DNA from: CAYHPY01 sp964358485
GTDB taxonomy: Bacteria > Elusimicrobiota > Elusimicrobia > UBA1565 > UBA9628
Direction: 5' to 3'
Assembly (NCBI GenBank): GCA_964358485.1
Contig: CAYHPY010000015.1
Coordinates: 1 to 54,886, forward strand
Length of the DNA: 54,886 nt
Both the position numbers and the translations under genes were made by a program. Below the pieces are notes generated by a model. It made no database searches. It saw only the letters and a program-made list of their open reading frames with translations, and was not told the origin of the DNA. Shown in pieces: positions 22,060 through 30,538 of this stretch. Position 1 is the stretch's first letter, and each line of letters begins with the position of its first letter.

Positions 22060-23034
22060 CTATTCCGCTGTCCCCTTCCGTTCCCGTTCCCGATATACCC
22101 GTTCATACCCTTCAGCCGCCGCCCCCCAACTCCATTTCCGCGCCTTTTCCCGTGCGGCCCTTCCCAGCCTTTCCCGAAGCTTGCCTTCCTTAAGAAGCCG
22201 TCCCATGGCCCGCGCCAGCTCCCCGGGATTTCCGGGTCGGACCAGGAGCCCGGTTTTCCCGTTTTCGATCAACTCCGGGACACCCCCCACCCCGCTCGCC
22301 ACGCAGGCCTTGCCCGCCGCCATGGCCTCCAGCAAGGCCATGGGGCAGTTCTCCTTCCGGGACGCAAGGATGAATATCGTACAACCGTTCATGAGCCGGG
22401 CAACTTCCCCGCGAGATCGGGCGCCCAAGAAACGAACCCGCTTTTCAAGCCCGAGCCGCCGGGCGAAGCGCCGGATGCGCCCGCCGGTTTGATCGGGACC
22501 TATGATGTACAGCTTTTGGCCCCGGTCCCTAAGCGCGGCATAGGCCAAAAGCTGGACATCAGTTCCCTTGTAGGAAGCAAGCCTTCCCACCGAAAGAATA
22601 TAGGGCCGCCTTACGACGGCCTCATATTCTTTCGGTAAATCTGTTCCGTTGTATACCGCCGTTGCCCTTTTTTTAATCCCCGGAAATTCCTCAACCAGCT
22701 CCCTCAACCCATACCGGGAAACAGCAGTCACCCAATCCGCCCGTTTCAAAAGCCGTTCGAAACCGGCTCGATCTTCCAGAAGCTCCAGGCTCGCCCCCTG
22801 ATGGGTCAAAACAACCCTCATTCCCGGCGGGAACGCCGCCGGGAGCCGTCCCCGGCTGAAATACTGGACATGGCAGACGTCGAATTTCTCCCGCCGGAGC
22901 AGGCGCCGCAGGGCGGCGGCCCCGCCCGCCAGCCGGACCCGGTGGCCCCGGCGCGCGAGTTCCCTTTTCAAGGACAGCCCCACCCGGCGGTGCGCCGGAT
23001 CGAGCAAGGTCGGCAAGGCGAGGACGACTTTCAC
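22060..23034 (-). CDS. glycosyltransferase family 4 (GT-B)
   Basis: 324 residues from the GTG overlapping the kinase-like gene stop (GTGA). GT-B fold: N-terminal half VKVVLALPTLLDPAHR, DVCHVQYFSRG, WVTAVSRYGLRELV; C-terminal half YILSVGRLASYKGTD, KLYIIGPDQTG, RVRFLGARSRGEVARLM and the EX7E-type nucleotide-sugar site ASRKENCPMALLEAMAAGKA. Acts in the cytosol on a lipid-linked or peptide-linked sugar. Last gene of the divergent minus-strand operon starting at 26955. Donor sugar unknown. Confidence 0.9.
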   Translation of the reverse strand: MKVVLALPTLLDPAHRRVGLSLKRELARRGHRVRLAGGAAALRRLLRREKFDVCHVQYFSRGRLPAAFPPGMRVVLTHQGASLELLEDRAGFERLLKRADWVTAVSRYGLRELVEEFPGIKKRATAVYNGTDLPKEYEAVVRRPYILSVGRLASYKGTDVQLLAYAALRDRGQKLYIIGPDQTGGRIRRFARRLGLEKRVRFLGARSRGEVARLMNGCTIFILASRKENCPMALLEAMAAGKACVASGVGGVPELIENGKTGLLVRPGNPGELARAMGRLLKEGKLRERLGRAAREKARKWSWGAAAEGYERVYRERERKGTAE

Positions 23035-24035
23035 GAGAGGCTTCGGTCCAAATAATCCCGGAGCGCGTCCGCCGCCCGGGCGGGGTCCCCCCCCAAGGCG
23101 AAAACCGCGCGGCGGGCGCCGGCGGCGGCCGCGGCGGCGCAACGGGCCCGCGACCGGACGATGCCCGCCAAATCAAGCGCTCCCCGGAGCGGGCGCCGCG
23201 GGAGCATGAGTTCCAAGACTTGGGCCGTTCCCAGGCCCAAGGTCAGATTTACCGCCAAGGCCGCCGAGGCCCGCGCCCGTGAGCACTCCCGCAAGCCGGG
23301 CCGTTCCCCGAACCGGGCCGAGCGGCCCACCAGAATCCAGCGCAACGGAGCGGGGCCGGCCACCTTGGCGGAGAAGTATTCCAAATCCACGAGCCGTTTC
23401 GGGCCGAACCGCCGTCGATGAAACCAGCTCAAGCGGTTTTCGGGAATTCCCCGCCAATCCTCGCCCCGCAGGCTCAGCCTCAGCGGAAACGGGGAGACCT
23501 CCAGCCCCCGCTCCCGGATGAGCGGAGCGTCGTCCGACAAAAAACCGAAGCCGGGAACACGGAGAAGTTCCAGGCCCAGACGAGACTTCCCTCCCCCGGA
23601 TGGAAGCAGGAGCAGTCCCGCTCCCCCCCGATAGGTGAACCCGAGAGCGTGCACCCGATGGAGTCCCCGAAGGTCCAAGGCCCAACCCGTCCGGGAAAGC
23701 ACCGCCAGATAGGACAGCTCGTGGGACAGATCGGGATCTTCCGCCCAAAGCGTCCCGCGCTCCGCGTCCAAATCGTATTCCAGACGGGCGCCGCCGGAAT
23801 AGTCCACCCGCCTCCGGGATCCCGCTCCGGAGATTTTCATGGACCGCCACGGCCAGAAGACCCTTGGCGCCGGAATCCGCGGAGGAGCGGCGCGAACGAT
23901 CTCCAATCGGATAGCCGGGCTCGCAACCGCCGCGAGAAAATGCCCGAAATCCCTCTCCAGGGGCTCCAAGGCCGCGCCGTTCTCGGACGAAACCTCGACC
24001 GACGCGCCGAAGATGGAAAAAGTCAACCGCTTCAT
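23031..24035 (-). CDS. HPr-kinase-like protein (lasso/RiPP or glycan associated)
   Basis: 334 residues. The N-terminal about 130 residues are beta-rich (FLAAVASPAIRLEIVRAAP; WPWRSMKISGAGSRRRVDYS). The central part resembles the HPr kinase/phosphorylase fold: P-loop LLLLPSGGGKSRLGLELL near 141-158 and acidic FLSDDAPLI near 165-173. HprK-like proteins occur beside PqqD-type proteins in lasso-peptide clusters such as paeninodin, where they phosphorylate the precursor, and in exopolysaccharide loci. Here it shares a divergent promoter with the PqqD/radical SAM/peptide genes. The start overlaps the GT2 stop (ATGA); a longer upstream reading frame lacks a ribosome site. Confidence 0.72.
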   Translation of the reverse strand: MKRLTFSIFGASVEVSSENGAALEPLERDFGHFLAAVASPAIRLEIVRAAPPRIPAPRVFWPWRSMKISGAGSRRRVDYSGGARLEYDLDAERGTLWAEDPDLSHELSYLAVLSRTGWALDLRGLHRVHALGFTYRGGAGLLLLPSGGGKSRLGLELLRVPGFGFLSDDAPLIRERGLEVSPFPLRLSLRGEDWRGIPENRLSWFHRRRFGPKRLVDLEYFSAKVAGPAPLRWILVGRSARFGERPGLRECSRARASAALAVNLTLGLGTAQVLELMLPRRPLRGALDLAGIVRSRARCAAAAAAGARRAVFALGGDPARAADALRDYLDRSLS

Positions 24036-25069
24036 GCCCGCACCGCCGCGCCCTCGGGCTCGAGGGGCGAGGGCGCCCGCTTGAGCGCTTGAAGCACGAA
24101 ACCCTCGAGCAGGCCCGCCCCGTAGCAGGCATGCCCCGCCGCCACCAGGAACACGTGCCAGGCGGCGGCCGTCCAGCGCTCCCCCTGCCCAAGGGCCAGC
24201 CGCACCCCGTCGGCCGCCACGGCCGCGAGATAAACCGCGGCCGCGGCGGCCGCGAGGCGGGGATGCAACGGAGCCAGCAGGCCCATGAGAACCCCGGCCC
24301 CGGGCAGGACATGGATCGCCCGCAAAGTCGACGGAAGGCGGAAAGTCATCGCGGCCCGCCCCCGGCCGGACAGGCGGCATTGCCGAAAAAAACCCGCCGG
24401 GGTAGGCCGGCGTTGGTGGAAAACCCGAAGCTCCGGACAATGCACCGCCCGCCGTCCCGACCGGGCAAGCCGCTCCAAAAGAAGATTTTCCTCGTTGCGC
24501 TCCAACTCGGGATCGAAACTCAACCCCTCGGCCCGCAGGGCCTGCGCCCGCAGGACCAGGTTGCAAAGGATGAGCCCCCGTTCATCGGTCCAGGAGTCCC
24601 TGGGAAAACCCGCCGCCCGCCGCCGCATGGGACCCGCGAAGACCCATGACTCCAACGCCCGCCCCACGCAGCGCTCGAAACTCCCGCTTTCGGGCGGGGT
24701 CGACTCCGGTCCTCCCAAGGCCGCGGCGTCCGGATAGGCCGAGGCCTTCTCCCGGAGAACCCGGAAATACCGGGGATCGATCGCGGCGTCGTCGTCCAGA
24801 AAGAACAGCAATTCCCCCCGGGCCGAGGAAAGCGCGAGGTTGCGCGCCGCGCCGGGAGAGAGTCCCGGGGAGTCCATGGTCCGCAGCCCGGGAAGACGGA
24901 CCCGGAACCGCTCCGCCGTCCGGGAGCAATCTTCCTTGGACCCATTGAGGATCACCAGGATTTCCTCGGGCCGGGGTCCGTCGGCGGCCGCCAGGCTTTC
25001 CAGGCATCGCCCGAGCAGGACGGGGCGGGAGGCCACGATGACGACGGCAACCGATGAAACCCCGCTCAA
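24032..25069 (-). CDS. glycosyltransferase family 2 with C-terminal membrane segment
   Basis: 345 residues. GT-A fold: VAVVIVASRPVLLGRCLESL, GLSPGAARNLALSSARGELL, and the metal-binding DxD as FFLDDDAAIDP. NEENLLLERL and RVFHQRRPT are acceptor-side motifs. The last about 80 residues contain two hydrophobic helices (VLMGLLAPLHP and AAAAAAVYLAAVAADGVRLA), implying membrane association, as in GT2 enzymes acting on lipid-linked glycans. ATGA overlaps on both sides place it in a tightly coupled operon with the TMTC-like and HprK-like genes. Confidence 0.87.
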   Translation of the reverse strand: MSGVSSVAVVIVASRPVLLGRCLESLAAADGPRPEEILVILNGSKEDCSRTAERFRVRLPGLRTMDSPGLSPGAARNLALSSARGELLFFLDDDAAIDPRYFRVLREKASAYPDAAALGGPESTPPESGSFERCVGRALESWVFAGPMRRRAAGFPRDSWTDERGLILCNLVLRAQALRAEGLSFDPELERNEENLLLERLARSGRRAVHCPELRVFHQRRPTPAGFFRQCRLSGRGRAAMTFRLPSTLRAIHVLPGAGVLMGLLAPLHPRLAAAAAAVYLAAVAADGVRLALGQGERWTAAAWHVFLVAAGHACYGAGLLEGFVLQALKRAPSPLEPEGAAVRA

Positions 25070-26955
25070 CGCCGCCTCTTGGGAGCGGAAGGTTTTTCCA
25101 ACTCTTTCAGGCGGGCCGACGCCAAAGAATGTCCCGGCTCCCGAACCAGCGCCGCGCGGTAGAGTTCCGCCAGGCGCGCGCGCGAGCCCCTGGAATTTTC
25201 GAGGAACGCAGCCAAAATGAGAAAAGGCAGGGCGTCCCGGGGCTCGAGAAGTACGGCCCGTTCATAACAGTCGACGGCTTCCTTGAATCGGCCTTGTCCC
25301 TTGAGCAGGCTCCCCAGGTTCACCCACGCCTCCAAGTAACGAGGCTCCAGCTCCAAGGCTTTTCGGTACTCCCCCTCGGCGGCCCCATGAAGCCCCGCGG
25401 AGGTCAGAAGCAAGGCATGTCCGAACCGGAAAACCGGATTGGCCGGGGCCAGCGCCACCGCGCGTTCGGCCGCTCCCGGGGCGCGCGCGTCCTTGGCGGC
25501 CCCATAGGCCAGGCCCAGGGAAAGCCACCCTTCCGCGAACGACGGGCTTTGTTCCACCGCGGCCTCGAATTCGGAGGCGGCCAGGGAATGCTTGCCTTCG
25601 CGCTTGAGAATCAAGCCGCGTTGATAATACACGCGGGGGCTTTGGGCCGTTTCTCCGGCCTCGCTGAAGAAGAGGCTGGCGTCGTCGCGCCATTGAAGGG
25701 TCCGCGCCGCCGACAGGCTCCCGTAGAGAGCCAGGATCAGGACCCCGCCCGCCGACGCCGCCCTCGCGGCCCCCGGTCCGAGAGCCGCCTTGAAATTTTC
25801 CCACAACCCCGCGGCCGCGAAGGACGCCCCCGCGGTGACTAGATAGAGGTAGCGTTCCGCGACTGGATTATAGAGCGGCACGAGGCCGGACACGGGAGTC
25901 AAAGACAGCAAAAACCAAGCCGCCCCGAACCCGGCCAAGGCAATCGTCCGCCTCCAAAGAAAAGCCGCCGCCGCGACCGCCGCGAGCATCAACCAACGGC
26001 TCCAGGCCCAGGCGTCTGCCCAGCTCGAGACGATCCGAGGCGCCCGGTCGATGGCCAAGGGATATGGCCACAATTGAAGCCGGAGATAATCCCCCAAGGC
26101 CGCCGTCATGGTCATGGCGCGCACCCGCCCATTTTCATCGAGCTCGGCCCAGGCAGGGGCCGATGGGGCGAAGATCTCCCCCGGACGGGGACCCTGGGTC
26201 GTCAAAGGCCCCCCCGCGGAGGCTTCCACCGCCGCGCCGGCGGGGCCGGCCAGGCCTTGATAGCGAAAACGCGCCGACCAGAATCCGGCGTACAGGACGG
26301 CCGCCAGGCCGAAGGCGGCGAACGCGGCCGCCAACCGGCGGGGACGCCCTGCGGGCTCCGGAAAGAAGCCTTCCGCCGCCAGGGCCAACAGGGGAAGACC
26401 GGCGGCCATTTCCTTGGAGAGAAGCCCCAACGCGAAAAAAATTCCGGAAACCGCCGTCCACGCCCCCGGCCGCCCGGAGGCGCGCGCCCGAAGAAAGGAC
26501 CAGAGCCCCGCGAAAACAAAAAAAGCGGCTAAAAGGTCGGATCGGAAACTGATCGCGTTGACCGCTTCGGATTGAACGGGATGGAGGACGAAGAGCAGGG
26601 CCGCGCCCAAGGCCGCCCCCGGCGCCAAGAGCGTCCCAAGAAGCAAAACCCAAAGGCCGTTGGCCGCGTGCAGGGCCACATTGGTCAGGTGATAGCCCGA
26701 GGGATCGTCTCCCCAGACCAAGCGGTCGATCATCAAGCTCGCCAAGAAAACCGGGCGGGTGCCGCCCAGAACCGCCTGGGGCCGCAGGTAATAGCGGGGG
26801 TCGAGCAAAACCGCGAGGTTGGAGGGGTTGGAAACGAAGGCGTTGTCCTGAACGTAGACCGCGTCGTCCCAAACGAAGCCGTTGCGCAGGGACGCGCCAT
26901 AGGCCAGGGCCGCGGCTAGCAGGACGATGACCCCGTTCCGTCGATGGCGGTCCAC
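25066..26955 (-). CDS. TMTC-like multi-pass membrane protein with C-terminal TPRs
   Basis: 629 residues. The N-terminal about 400 residues are polytopic: VIVLLAAALAYGASLRNGFV, then FVWDDAVYVQDN with the acidic pair expected in GT-C mannosyltransferases, RPVFLASLMIDRL and LHAANGLWVLLLGTLLAPGA. C-terminal tetratricopeptide repeats from about 430 include YYQRGLILKREGKHSLAASE, SFAEGWLSLGLAYG, YLEAWVNLGSLLKGQGRFKE and AVDCYERAVLLEPRD. TMTC proteins are protein O-mannosyltransferases in animals; bacterial relatives are uncharacterised. Protein or peptide glycosylation is a reasonable inference. GTG start, with TATAAT 6 nt upstream. Confidence 0.82.
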   Translation of the reverse strand: MDRHRRNGVIVLLAAALAYGASLRNGFVWDDAVYVQDNAFVSNPSNLAVLLDPRYYLRPQAVLGGTRPVFLASLMIDRLVWGDDPSGYHLTNVALHAANGLWVLLLGTLLAPGAALGAALLFVLHPVQSEAVNAISFRSDLLAAFFVFAGLWSFLRARASGRPGAWTAVSGIFFALGLLSKEMAAGLPLLALAAEGFFPEPAGRPRRLAAAFAAFGLAAVLYAGFWSARFRYQGLAGPAGAAVEASAGGPLTTQGPRPGEIFAPSAPAWAELDENGRVRAMTMTAALGDYLRLQLWPYPLAIDRAPRIVSSWADAWAWSRWLMLAAVAAAAFLWRRTIALAGFGAAWFLLSLTPVSGLVPLYNPVAERYLYLVTAGASFAAAGLWENFKAALGPGAARAASAGGVLILALYGSLSAARTLQWRDDASLFFSEAGETAQSPRVYYQRGLILKREGKHSLAASEFEAAVEQSPSFAEGWLSLGLAYGAAKDARAPGAAERAVALAPANPVFRFGHALLLTSAGLHGAAEGEYRKALELEPRYLEAWVNLGSLLKGQGRFKEAVDCYERAVLLEPRDALPFLILAAFLENSRGSRARLAELYRAALVREPGHSLASARLKELEKPSAPKRRR

Positions 26956-26997
26956 GGGACAATTATATTAAAATCGCCCCAAGCGAAAGGAGAATCC
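26956..26997. promoter_or_regulatory. divergent promoter region between TMTC-like and pqqD-like genes
   Basis: 42-nt intergenic region with overlapping -10 elements: minus-strand TATAAT (26962-26967), 6 nt before the GTG of the TMTC-like gene, and plus-strand TATATT (26964-26969). The plus side has AAAGGAG before the pqqD-like ATG. The two transcripts share a melting region, so the two arms of the cassette are likely co-regulated. Confidence 0.6.
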
Positions 26998-27285
26998 ATG
27001 CCCGCCAACAGCCCCGCCAAGAACCGCGCCTGCAAGCACGCCAAGCGCGTGGCTTGGAGGAAAGTGGCCGACGAGGCCGTGATCCTGGACACCGATACGG
27101 CCGAGTATTACTCCCTGGCCGGGGCGGGGCTCAGGATGTGGGAGCTCCTGGGGAAGGGAAAAAGCCCCGAGCAGATCGCCCATGCCCTGGCTCGGGAGTA
27201 CGATTGCCCGCCGGAGCGCATCCGCCGCGATTGCCTGGACCTCATCGGCGCCCTTCTCAAACGAAAAATTCTCGAGCGGGCATGA
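26998..27285 (+). CDS. PqqD-like RiPP recognition element protein
   Basis: 95 residues from the ATG with AAAGGAG upstream. The PqqD winged-helix pattern is clear: RVAWRKVADEAVILDTDTAE, YYSLAGAGLRMWELLGKGKS, PEQIAHALAREYDCPPERIR, RDCLDLIGALLKRKIL. PqqD/RRE proteins bind the leader of a ribosomal peptide and present it to a modifying enzyme. The ATG of the radical SAM gene overlaps its stop (ATGA), and a peptide with a lasso-type leader follows, so a RiPP role is well supported by context. The stand-alone architecture resembles lasso B1 proteins. Confidence 0.9.
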   Translation: MPANSPAKNRACKHAKRVAWRKVADEAVILDTDTAEYYSLAGAGLRMWELLGKGKSPEQIAHALAREYDCPPERIRRDCLDLIGALLKRKILERA

Positions 27286-28604
27286 GCTTCCTGTTCGTCG
27301 ACCCTCCCAGCCCGCCGGGATTTGTCGCCTTTCGCCACGCGCACGGCGGTTTCGGAGAAATGTGCCGAGCCAGCCGGCTCAAAACCCCCACGCTGGATCT
27401 CTTCCACGCCGCCTCTCTCATCCTGGAACGCGGCGGAAAAGCCGGCGTCCTGGACAGCGTCCTCAACGGCGACGGCCCCCGGGAATGCGTTTCCAAAATC
27501 CTCGCCCGCCGCCCTTCCACGGCCGTGTTTCGGACCGCTTCCGGCTCCCTGCCGAGCGATCTCTCCGTGGCGGAGCTCCTCAAGAGCTCGGGGTTCGCGG
27601 GCCGCATCGTCTTTTACGGGCCGCAGGCCGCAATCGAGGCGGAACGCCTGCTGGCCTCCCCGGCGGTGGACGCCGCGCTCGCCGGCGCGGAGGCCGCCCC
27701 CTTCCTTCGGGCTTTCCGGGAGGGAAATTTCGACCGAGTCCCCGGAGCCGCCGTCAAGCGCGGCGGCCGGATTTTCCGCAACGCTCCCGCGCCCCGGCCG
27801 GAGGACCTCGACGCCCTGCCCGTCCCCCGGTGGGACTTGGTGGATTACCGCCGCTATTCCTTCGTGACCAGCCAGACCTCCTGGGGCTGTCCCTACCGCT
27901 GCGGCTACTGCTCCTATCCGGTGACCCAAGGCGCGCGCTGGCGGACCCGTTCCGTCGAGGGGGTGGTCGCGGAATTCCAGGCCCTGGCCGTCCGCTACGG
28001 CCTGAAGTTCGTCCTCCTGCGGGACCCGGAGTTCACCCTGGAGCGGGAACGGACCGAGAAGCTCTGCCGCGCCCTGATCGCGTCCGGAGTCCCGATCACC
28101 TGGGGCTGCGAAACCCGCCTGGACACCCTCGACGCCGAGCTCCTGGCCTTGATGGCGGAGGCGGGGTGCCTGCGCGTGGCCTTCGGAGTGGAATCGGTCG
28201 AGCCCCGGGCCCTGCGCGCCATGGGCCGCCGCCCCTTGGACCGCGCCGACGCCCGCCGCAAGGTGGCCGCCATGAAGCGGCTGGGGATGCTGACCTACGC
28301 CATGTACATCATCGGCCTTCCGGGCGAGACCGAGGCTTCGACCCGGGACATGATCGATTTCGCGCTCGAGCTCGACACCAACGCGGCGTCTTTCTCGATG
28401 GCCACCCCCTTTCCCGGAACCCGGCTGGCGGAGCGTTCCCGCCGGCTGGGCTTGGTTTCGGCCCCCGATCCCGAGCACCTCACCGGCTCGATGCCTTCCC
28501 TAAGCCTCCCGGGCCTGAGCGCGGCGGCGGCCGAACGCCATTACCTGAGCGCCAAGGACCGGTGGGAAAAAAGAGGTTCCAAGGAGACGACGAATGTCCG
28601 TTAA
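27282..28604 (+). CDS. radical SAM protein with N-terminal B12-binding-like domain
   Basis: 440 residues. The N-terminal about 170 residues look like a cobalamin-binding Rossmann domain: LFVDPPSPPGFVAFRH, AASLILERGGKAGVLDSVLN, RPSTAVFRTASGSLPSDLS, but no DxHxxG motif, so B12 binding may be base-off or absent. A linker ending LDALPVPRWDLVDYRRYSFV precedes the radical SAM motif C203-x3-C207-x2-C210 (GCPYRCGYCSYP). Further on: CETRLDTLDAELLALMAEAG, VAFGVESVEPRALRAMGR, MYIIGLPGETEASTRDMID. No C-terminal SPASM cysteines. The family includes methyltransferases and RiPP-modifying enzymes. The precursor-like gene overlaps its end by 11 nt. Confidence 0.87.
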   Translation: MSFLFVDPPSPPGFVAFRHAHGGFGEMCRASRLKTPTLDLFHAASLILERGGKAGVLDSVLNGDGPRECVSKILARRPSTAVFRTASGSLPSDLSVAELLKSSGFAGRIVFYGPQAAIEAERLLASPAVDAALAGAEAAPFLRAFREGNFDRVPGAAVKRGGRIFRNAPAPRPEDLDALPVPRWDLVDYRRYSFVTSQTSWGCPYRCGYCSYPVTQGARWRTRSVEGVVAEFQALAVRYGLKFVLLRDPEFTLERERTEKLCRALIASGVPITWGCETRLDTLDAELLALMAEAGCLRVAFGVESVEPRALRAMGRRPLDRADARRKVAAMKRLGMLTYAMYIIGLPGETEASTRDMIDFALELDTNAASFSMATPFPGTRLAERSRRLGLVSAPDPEHLTGSMPSLSLPGLSAAAAERHYLSAKDRWEKRGSKETTNVR

Positions 28605-28716
28605 GAAGAAAAAAAGGAAATCCCCCAAGGCCCCGGCCCGAAAAGACGGCCTCAAACCCTACCGCAAGCCGGAACTGGTCAAGCACGGCGTGCTCTCCAT
28701 CGTCGAGGGAGATTGA
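28594..28716 (+). CDS. 40-residue putative RiPP precursor with lasso-type leader motif
   Basis: AAGGAG lies 8 nt before the ATG, which overlaps the radical SAM stop; the stop overlaps the TTG of the next glycosyltransferase. The peptide has a strongly basic N-terminus (MSVKKKKRKSPKAPARK), then LKPYRKPELVKHGVLSIVEG and a final D. Residues 23-32 fit Y-x2-P-x-L-x3-G, the leader consensus bound by lasso B1 proteins. The Thr normally at the penultimate leader position is absent (Val/Glu there), and the chain ends about where a core would begin. So it is either a very short core, a carrier peptide, or a degenerate precursor. Ser35 is the only hydroxyl residue C-terminal to the motif. Confidence 0.7.
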   Translation: MSVKKKKRKSPKAPARKDGLKPYRKPELVKHGVLSIVEGD

Positions 28717-29765
28717 TCGTCGGGCTGGGCTGGATCGACCCGGCCGATCCGACCGATTGGTCCGTGGCCCGAGGCCTGTCCGGGGCACTCCGGCGCCTCG
28801 GCCACGATGCGATTGTTTTTGGACCCTTTAAAAAAAGAACGGATCCGTCAACGGAAAGAAGAGACGGAATACGAGTTTATCGATGTAAAAACGCAAGAGA
28901 GCAATTCCGCTTCGCTTCGCTCAGCGGAATTGCGGTTTGGCATATGCACGTCTTCGGCCGAGACCCCTCCGTTTTTTTGAATGGAATCCGGAAGGATCAC
29001 CGCCCCTTGGTTTCCACCTTCCACCTGATCCTTCCGGATTATCTGCCCCATGTGGGAGGCAAAAAGCGGCTGGCCCAAATCATTCGCCGCTCCTCGGCGG
29101 TCACCGCCGTGAGCCGGTTTTCGGCCCGCCAACTGCGGGAAATGTTTCCCCCGGGATTTGTCCGGCCCCGCGTGGTCTTCAACGGCTGTCCCGAATCCCG
29201 GCCCGCCGGGCTCCGCCCGTCGGGGAATCGCCCCTTCGCCCTCTGTGTGGCGCGCCTGGCGCCCTACAAGGGAATCGACGTGCTGGCCATGGCGTTCGCC
29301 TTGGCCGCCGGAAAAGTCCCGGATTTAGACCTGGTCGTCTGCGGGGAGGACAAAACCAAGGGAGGGCTCGCCCGCTTCTCCGAGCGCCTCGGGCTGGGAA
29401 GGAGGATCCGGTTCACCGGGAACCTATCACCCGCGCGGGTGGCCGCTCTCCTCAGGGCTTCTCGTTTCTTCGTCCTTCCGTCCAGAAGGGAAAATTTTTC
29501 CCTGGCGCTCATGGAGGCGATGCGGGCCGGAAAGGCCTGCCTGAGCACCCGCGCGGGAGGCATCCCGGAGATGATCGTTCACGGAAAAAGCGGCCTCTTG
29601 GCCGAGCCCGGGGGCGTGGAAGAATTGTCCCGGAGTTTGATCCGCCTGGCCGCCGATCCCGGCCTGCGCCGCCGCCTGGGCGCGGCCGCCCGCGCGCGCG
29701 CCGCCCGCTGGACTTGGCGCCGGGCCGCGGCCGAATATGCCGCCCTTTACTCGAGGGTTCGATGA
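28713..29765 (+). CDS. glycosyltransferase family 4 (GT-B)
   Basis: 350 residues, TTG start overlapping the peptide stop (TTGA) with GAGGGAGA just upstream. IVGLGWIDPADPTDWSVARG, FHLILPDYLPHVGG, VTAVSRFSARQLREMFPPGF; C-terminal LCVARLAPYKGIDVLAMAFA, LDLVVCGEDKTKGG, RIRFTGNLSPARVAALL, and the EX7E-type motif SRRENFSLALMEAMRAGKAC. Closely similar in layout to the GT4 at 22060-23034, suggesting paralogues that act on the same acceptor. Direct coupling to the peptide gene is notable. Confidence 0.9.
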   Translation: MIVGLGWIDPADPTDWSVARGLSGALRRLGHDAIVFGPFKKRTDPSTERRDGIRVYRCKNAREQFRFASLSGIAVWHMHVFGRDPSVFLNGIRKDHRPLVSTFHLILPDYLPHVGGKKRLAQIIRRSSAVTAVSRFSARQLREMFPPGFVRPRVVFNGCPESRPAGLRPSGNRPFALCVARLAPYKGIDVLAMAFALAAGKVPDLDLVVCGEDKTKGGLARFSERLGLGRRIRFTGNLSPARVAALLRASRFFVLPSRRENFSLALMEAMRAGKACLSTRAGGIPEMIVHGKSGLLAEPGGVEELSRSLIRLAADPGLRRRLGAAARARAARWTWRRAAAEYAALYSRVR

Positions 29766-30538
29766 ACGGCGGCCCGGCCCCTAAGGTGAGCGTCTTGGTT
29801 CCGTTCCTGGATTCGGACCGTTTTCTCAGGGAAGCCGTGGAAAGCGTATTCGCGCAAACCTTCCGGGAGTGGGAACTGCTCCTGGTGGACGGCGGCTCCA
29901 CGGACCGCAGCCGGACGCTGGCCCTGCAATGGGCGGCGCGCCGCCCCGGGCAAATCCGGGTGCTGGGCGAACGGACCAGGCCCTTGGGAATTTTCGCCTC
30001 CCGCGCGCTGGGAGCCCGTCACGCGCGCGCCCCGCTGGCGGCCTTGTTGGATTCCGACGACGCCTGGGACCCGGGCCTCTTGAAGGAACGCCTCTCCGGC
30101 TACCGCCGGGCGTTCGGTGCGCGGCCGGGGGTGGCGTTCGGGCCCGCGCTCCATTGGCGGCCGAAATCGCGCTCCCGCCGACTTCAATTGCAGCCGGTTC
30201 CCAAGCCCGGCCTTTACCGGCCGCCCACCCTGCTGGCCGAGTTTTTGGAAAACGGGTACATCAAAACCCCCACGACTTCGGGTACTTTGCTGGCCCGGAC
30301 GATTCTTTTAGAGTCCTCGCATCTCTCCCGCCGGGCCGGGCGCCACATGCTCGAGGACCAATACCTCTGGTCCTTCGCCGCCCTGCGCCATCCGATCCTG
30401 GTCCAATCCCGCCCATTGGTATGGTATCGGAGGCGGCCGGATTCGACCTGCGCCCTGGGCATGTCCCGGGGAAAACTGGACGGCCTGCGCCGCCGCCATC
30501 TGACCTGGCTGGCCTCCTTTTCCGGAGGCAAGGCGTGA
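29762..30538 (+). CDS. glycosyltransferase family 2
   Basis: 258 residues. VSVLVPFLDSDRFLREAVES, VFAQTFREWELLLVDGGSTD, ASRALGARHARAPLAALLDS and the DxD region LLDSDDAWDPG are canonical GT-A features. Central and C-terminal parts include TSGTLLARTILLES and EDQYLWSFAALRHP. The ATG overlaps the previous stop (ATGA). Probably adds one sugar in the cytosolic assembly of the glycan; donor and acceptor cannot be read from sequence. Confidence 0.88.
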   Translation: MNGGPAPKVSVLVPFLDSDRFLREAVESVFAQTFREWELLLVDGGSTDRSRTLALQWAARRPGQIRVLGERTRPLGIFASRALGARHARAPLAALLDSDDAWDPGLLKERLSGYRRAFGARPGVAFGPALHWRPKSRSRRLQLQPVPKPGLYRPPTLLAEFLENGYIKTPTTSGTLLARTILLESSHLSRRAGRHMLEDQYLWSFAALRHPILVQSRPLVWYRRRPDSTCALGMSRGKLDGLRRRHLTWLASFSGGKA

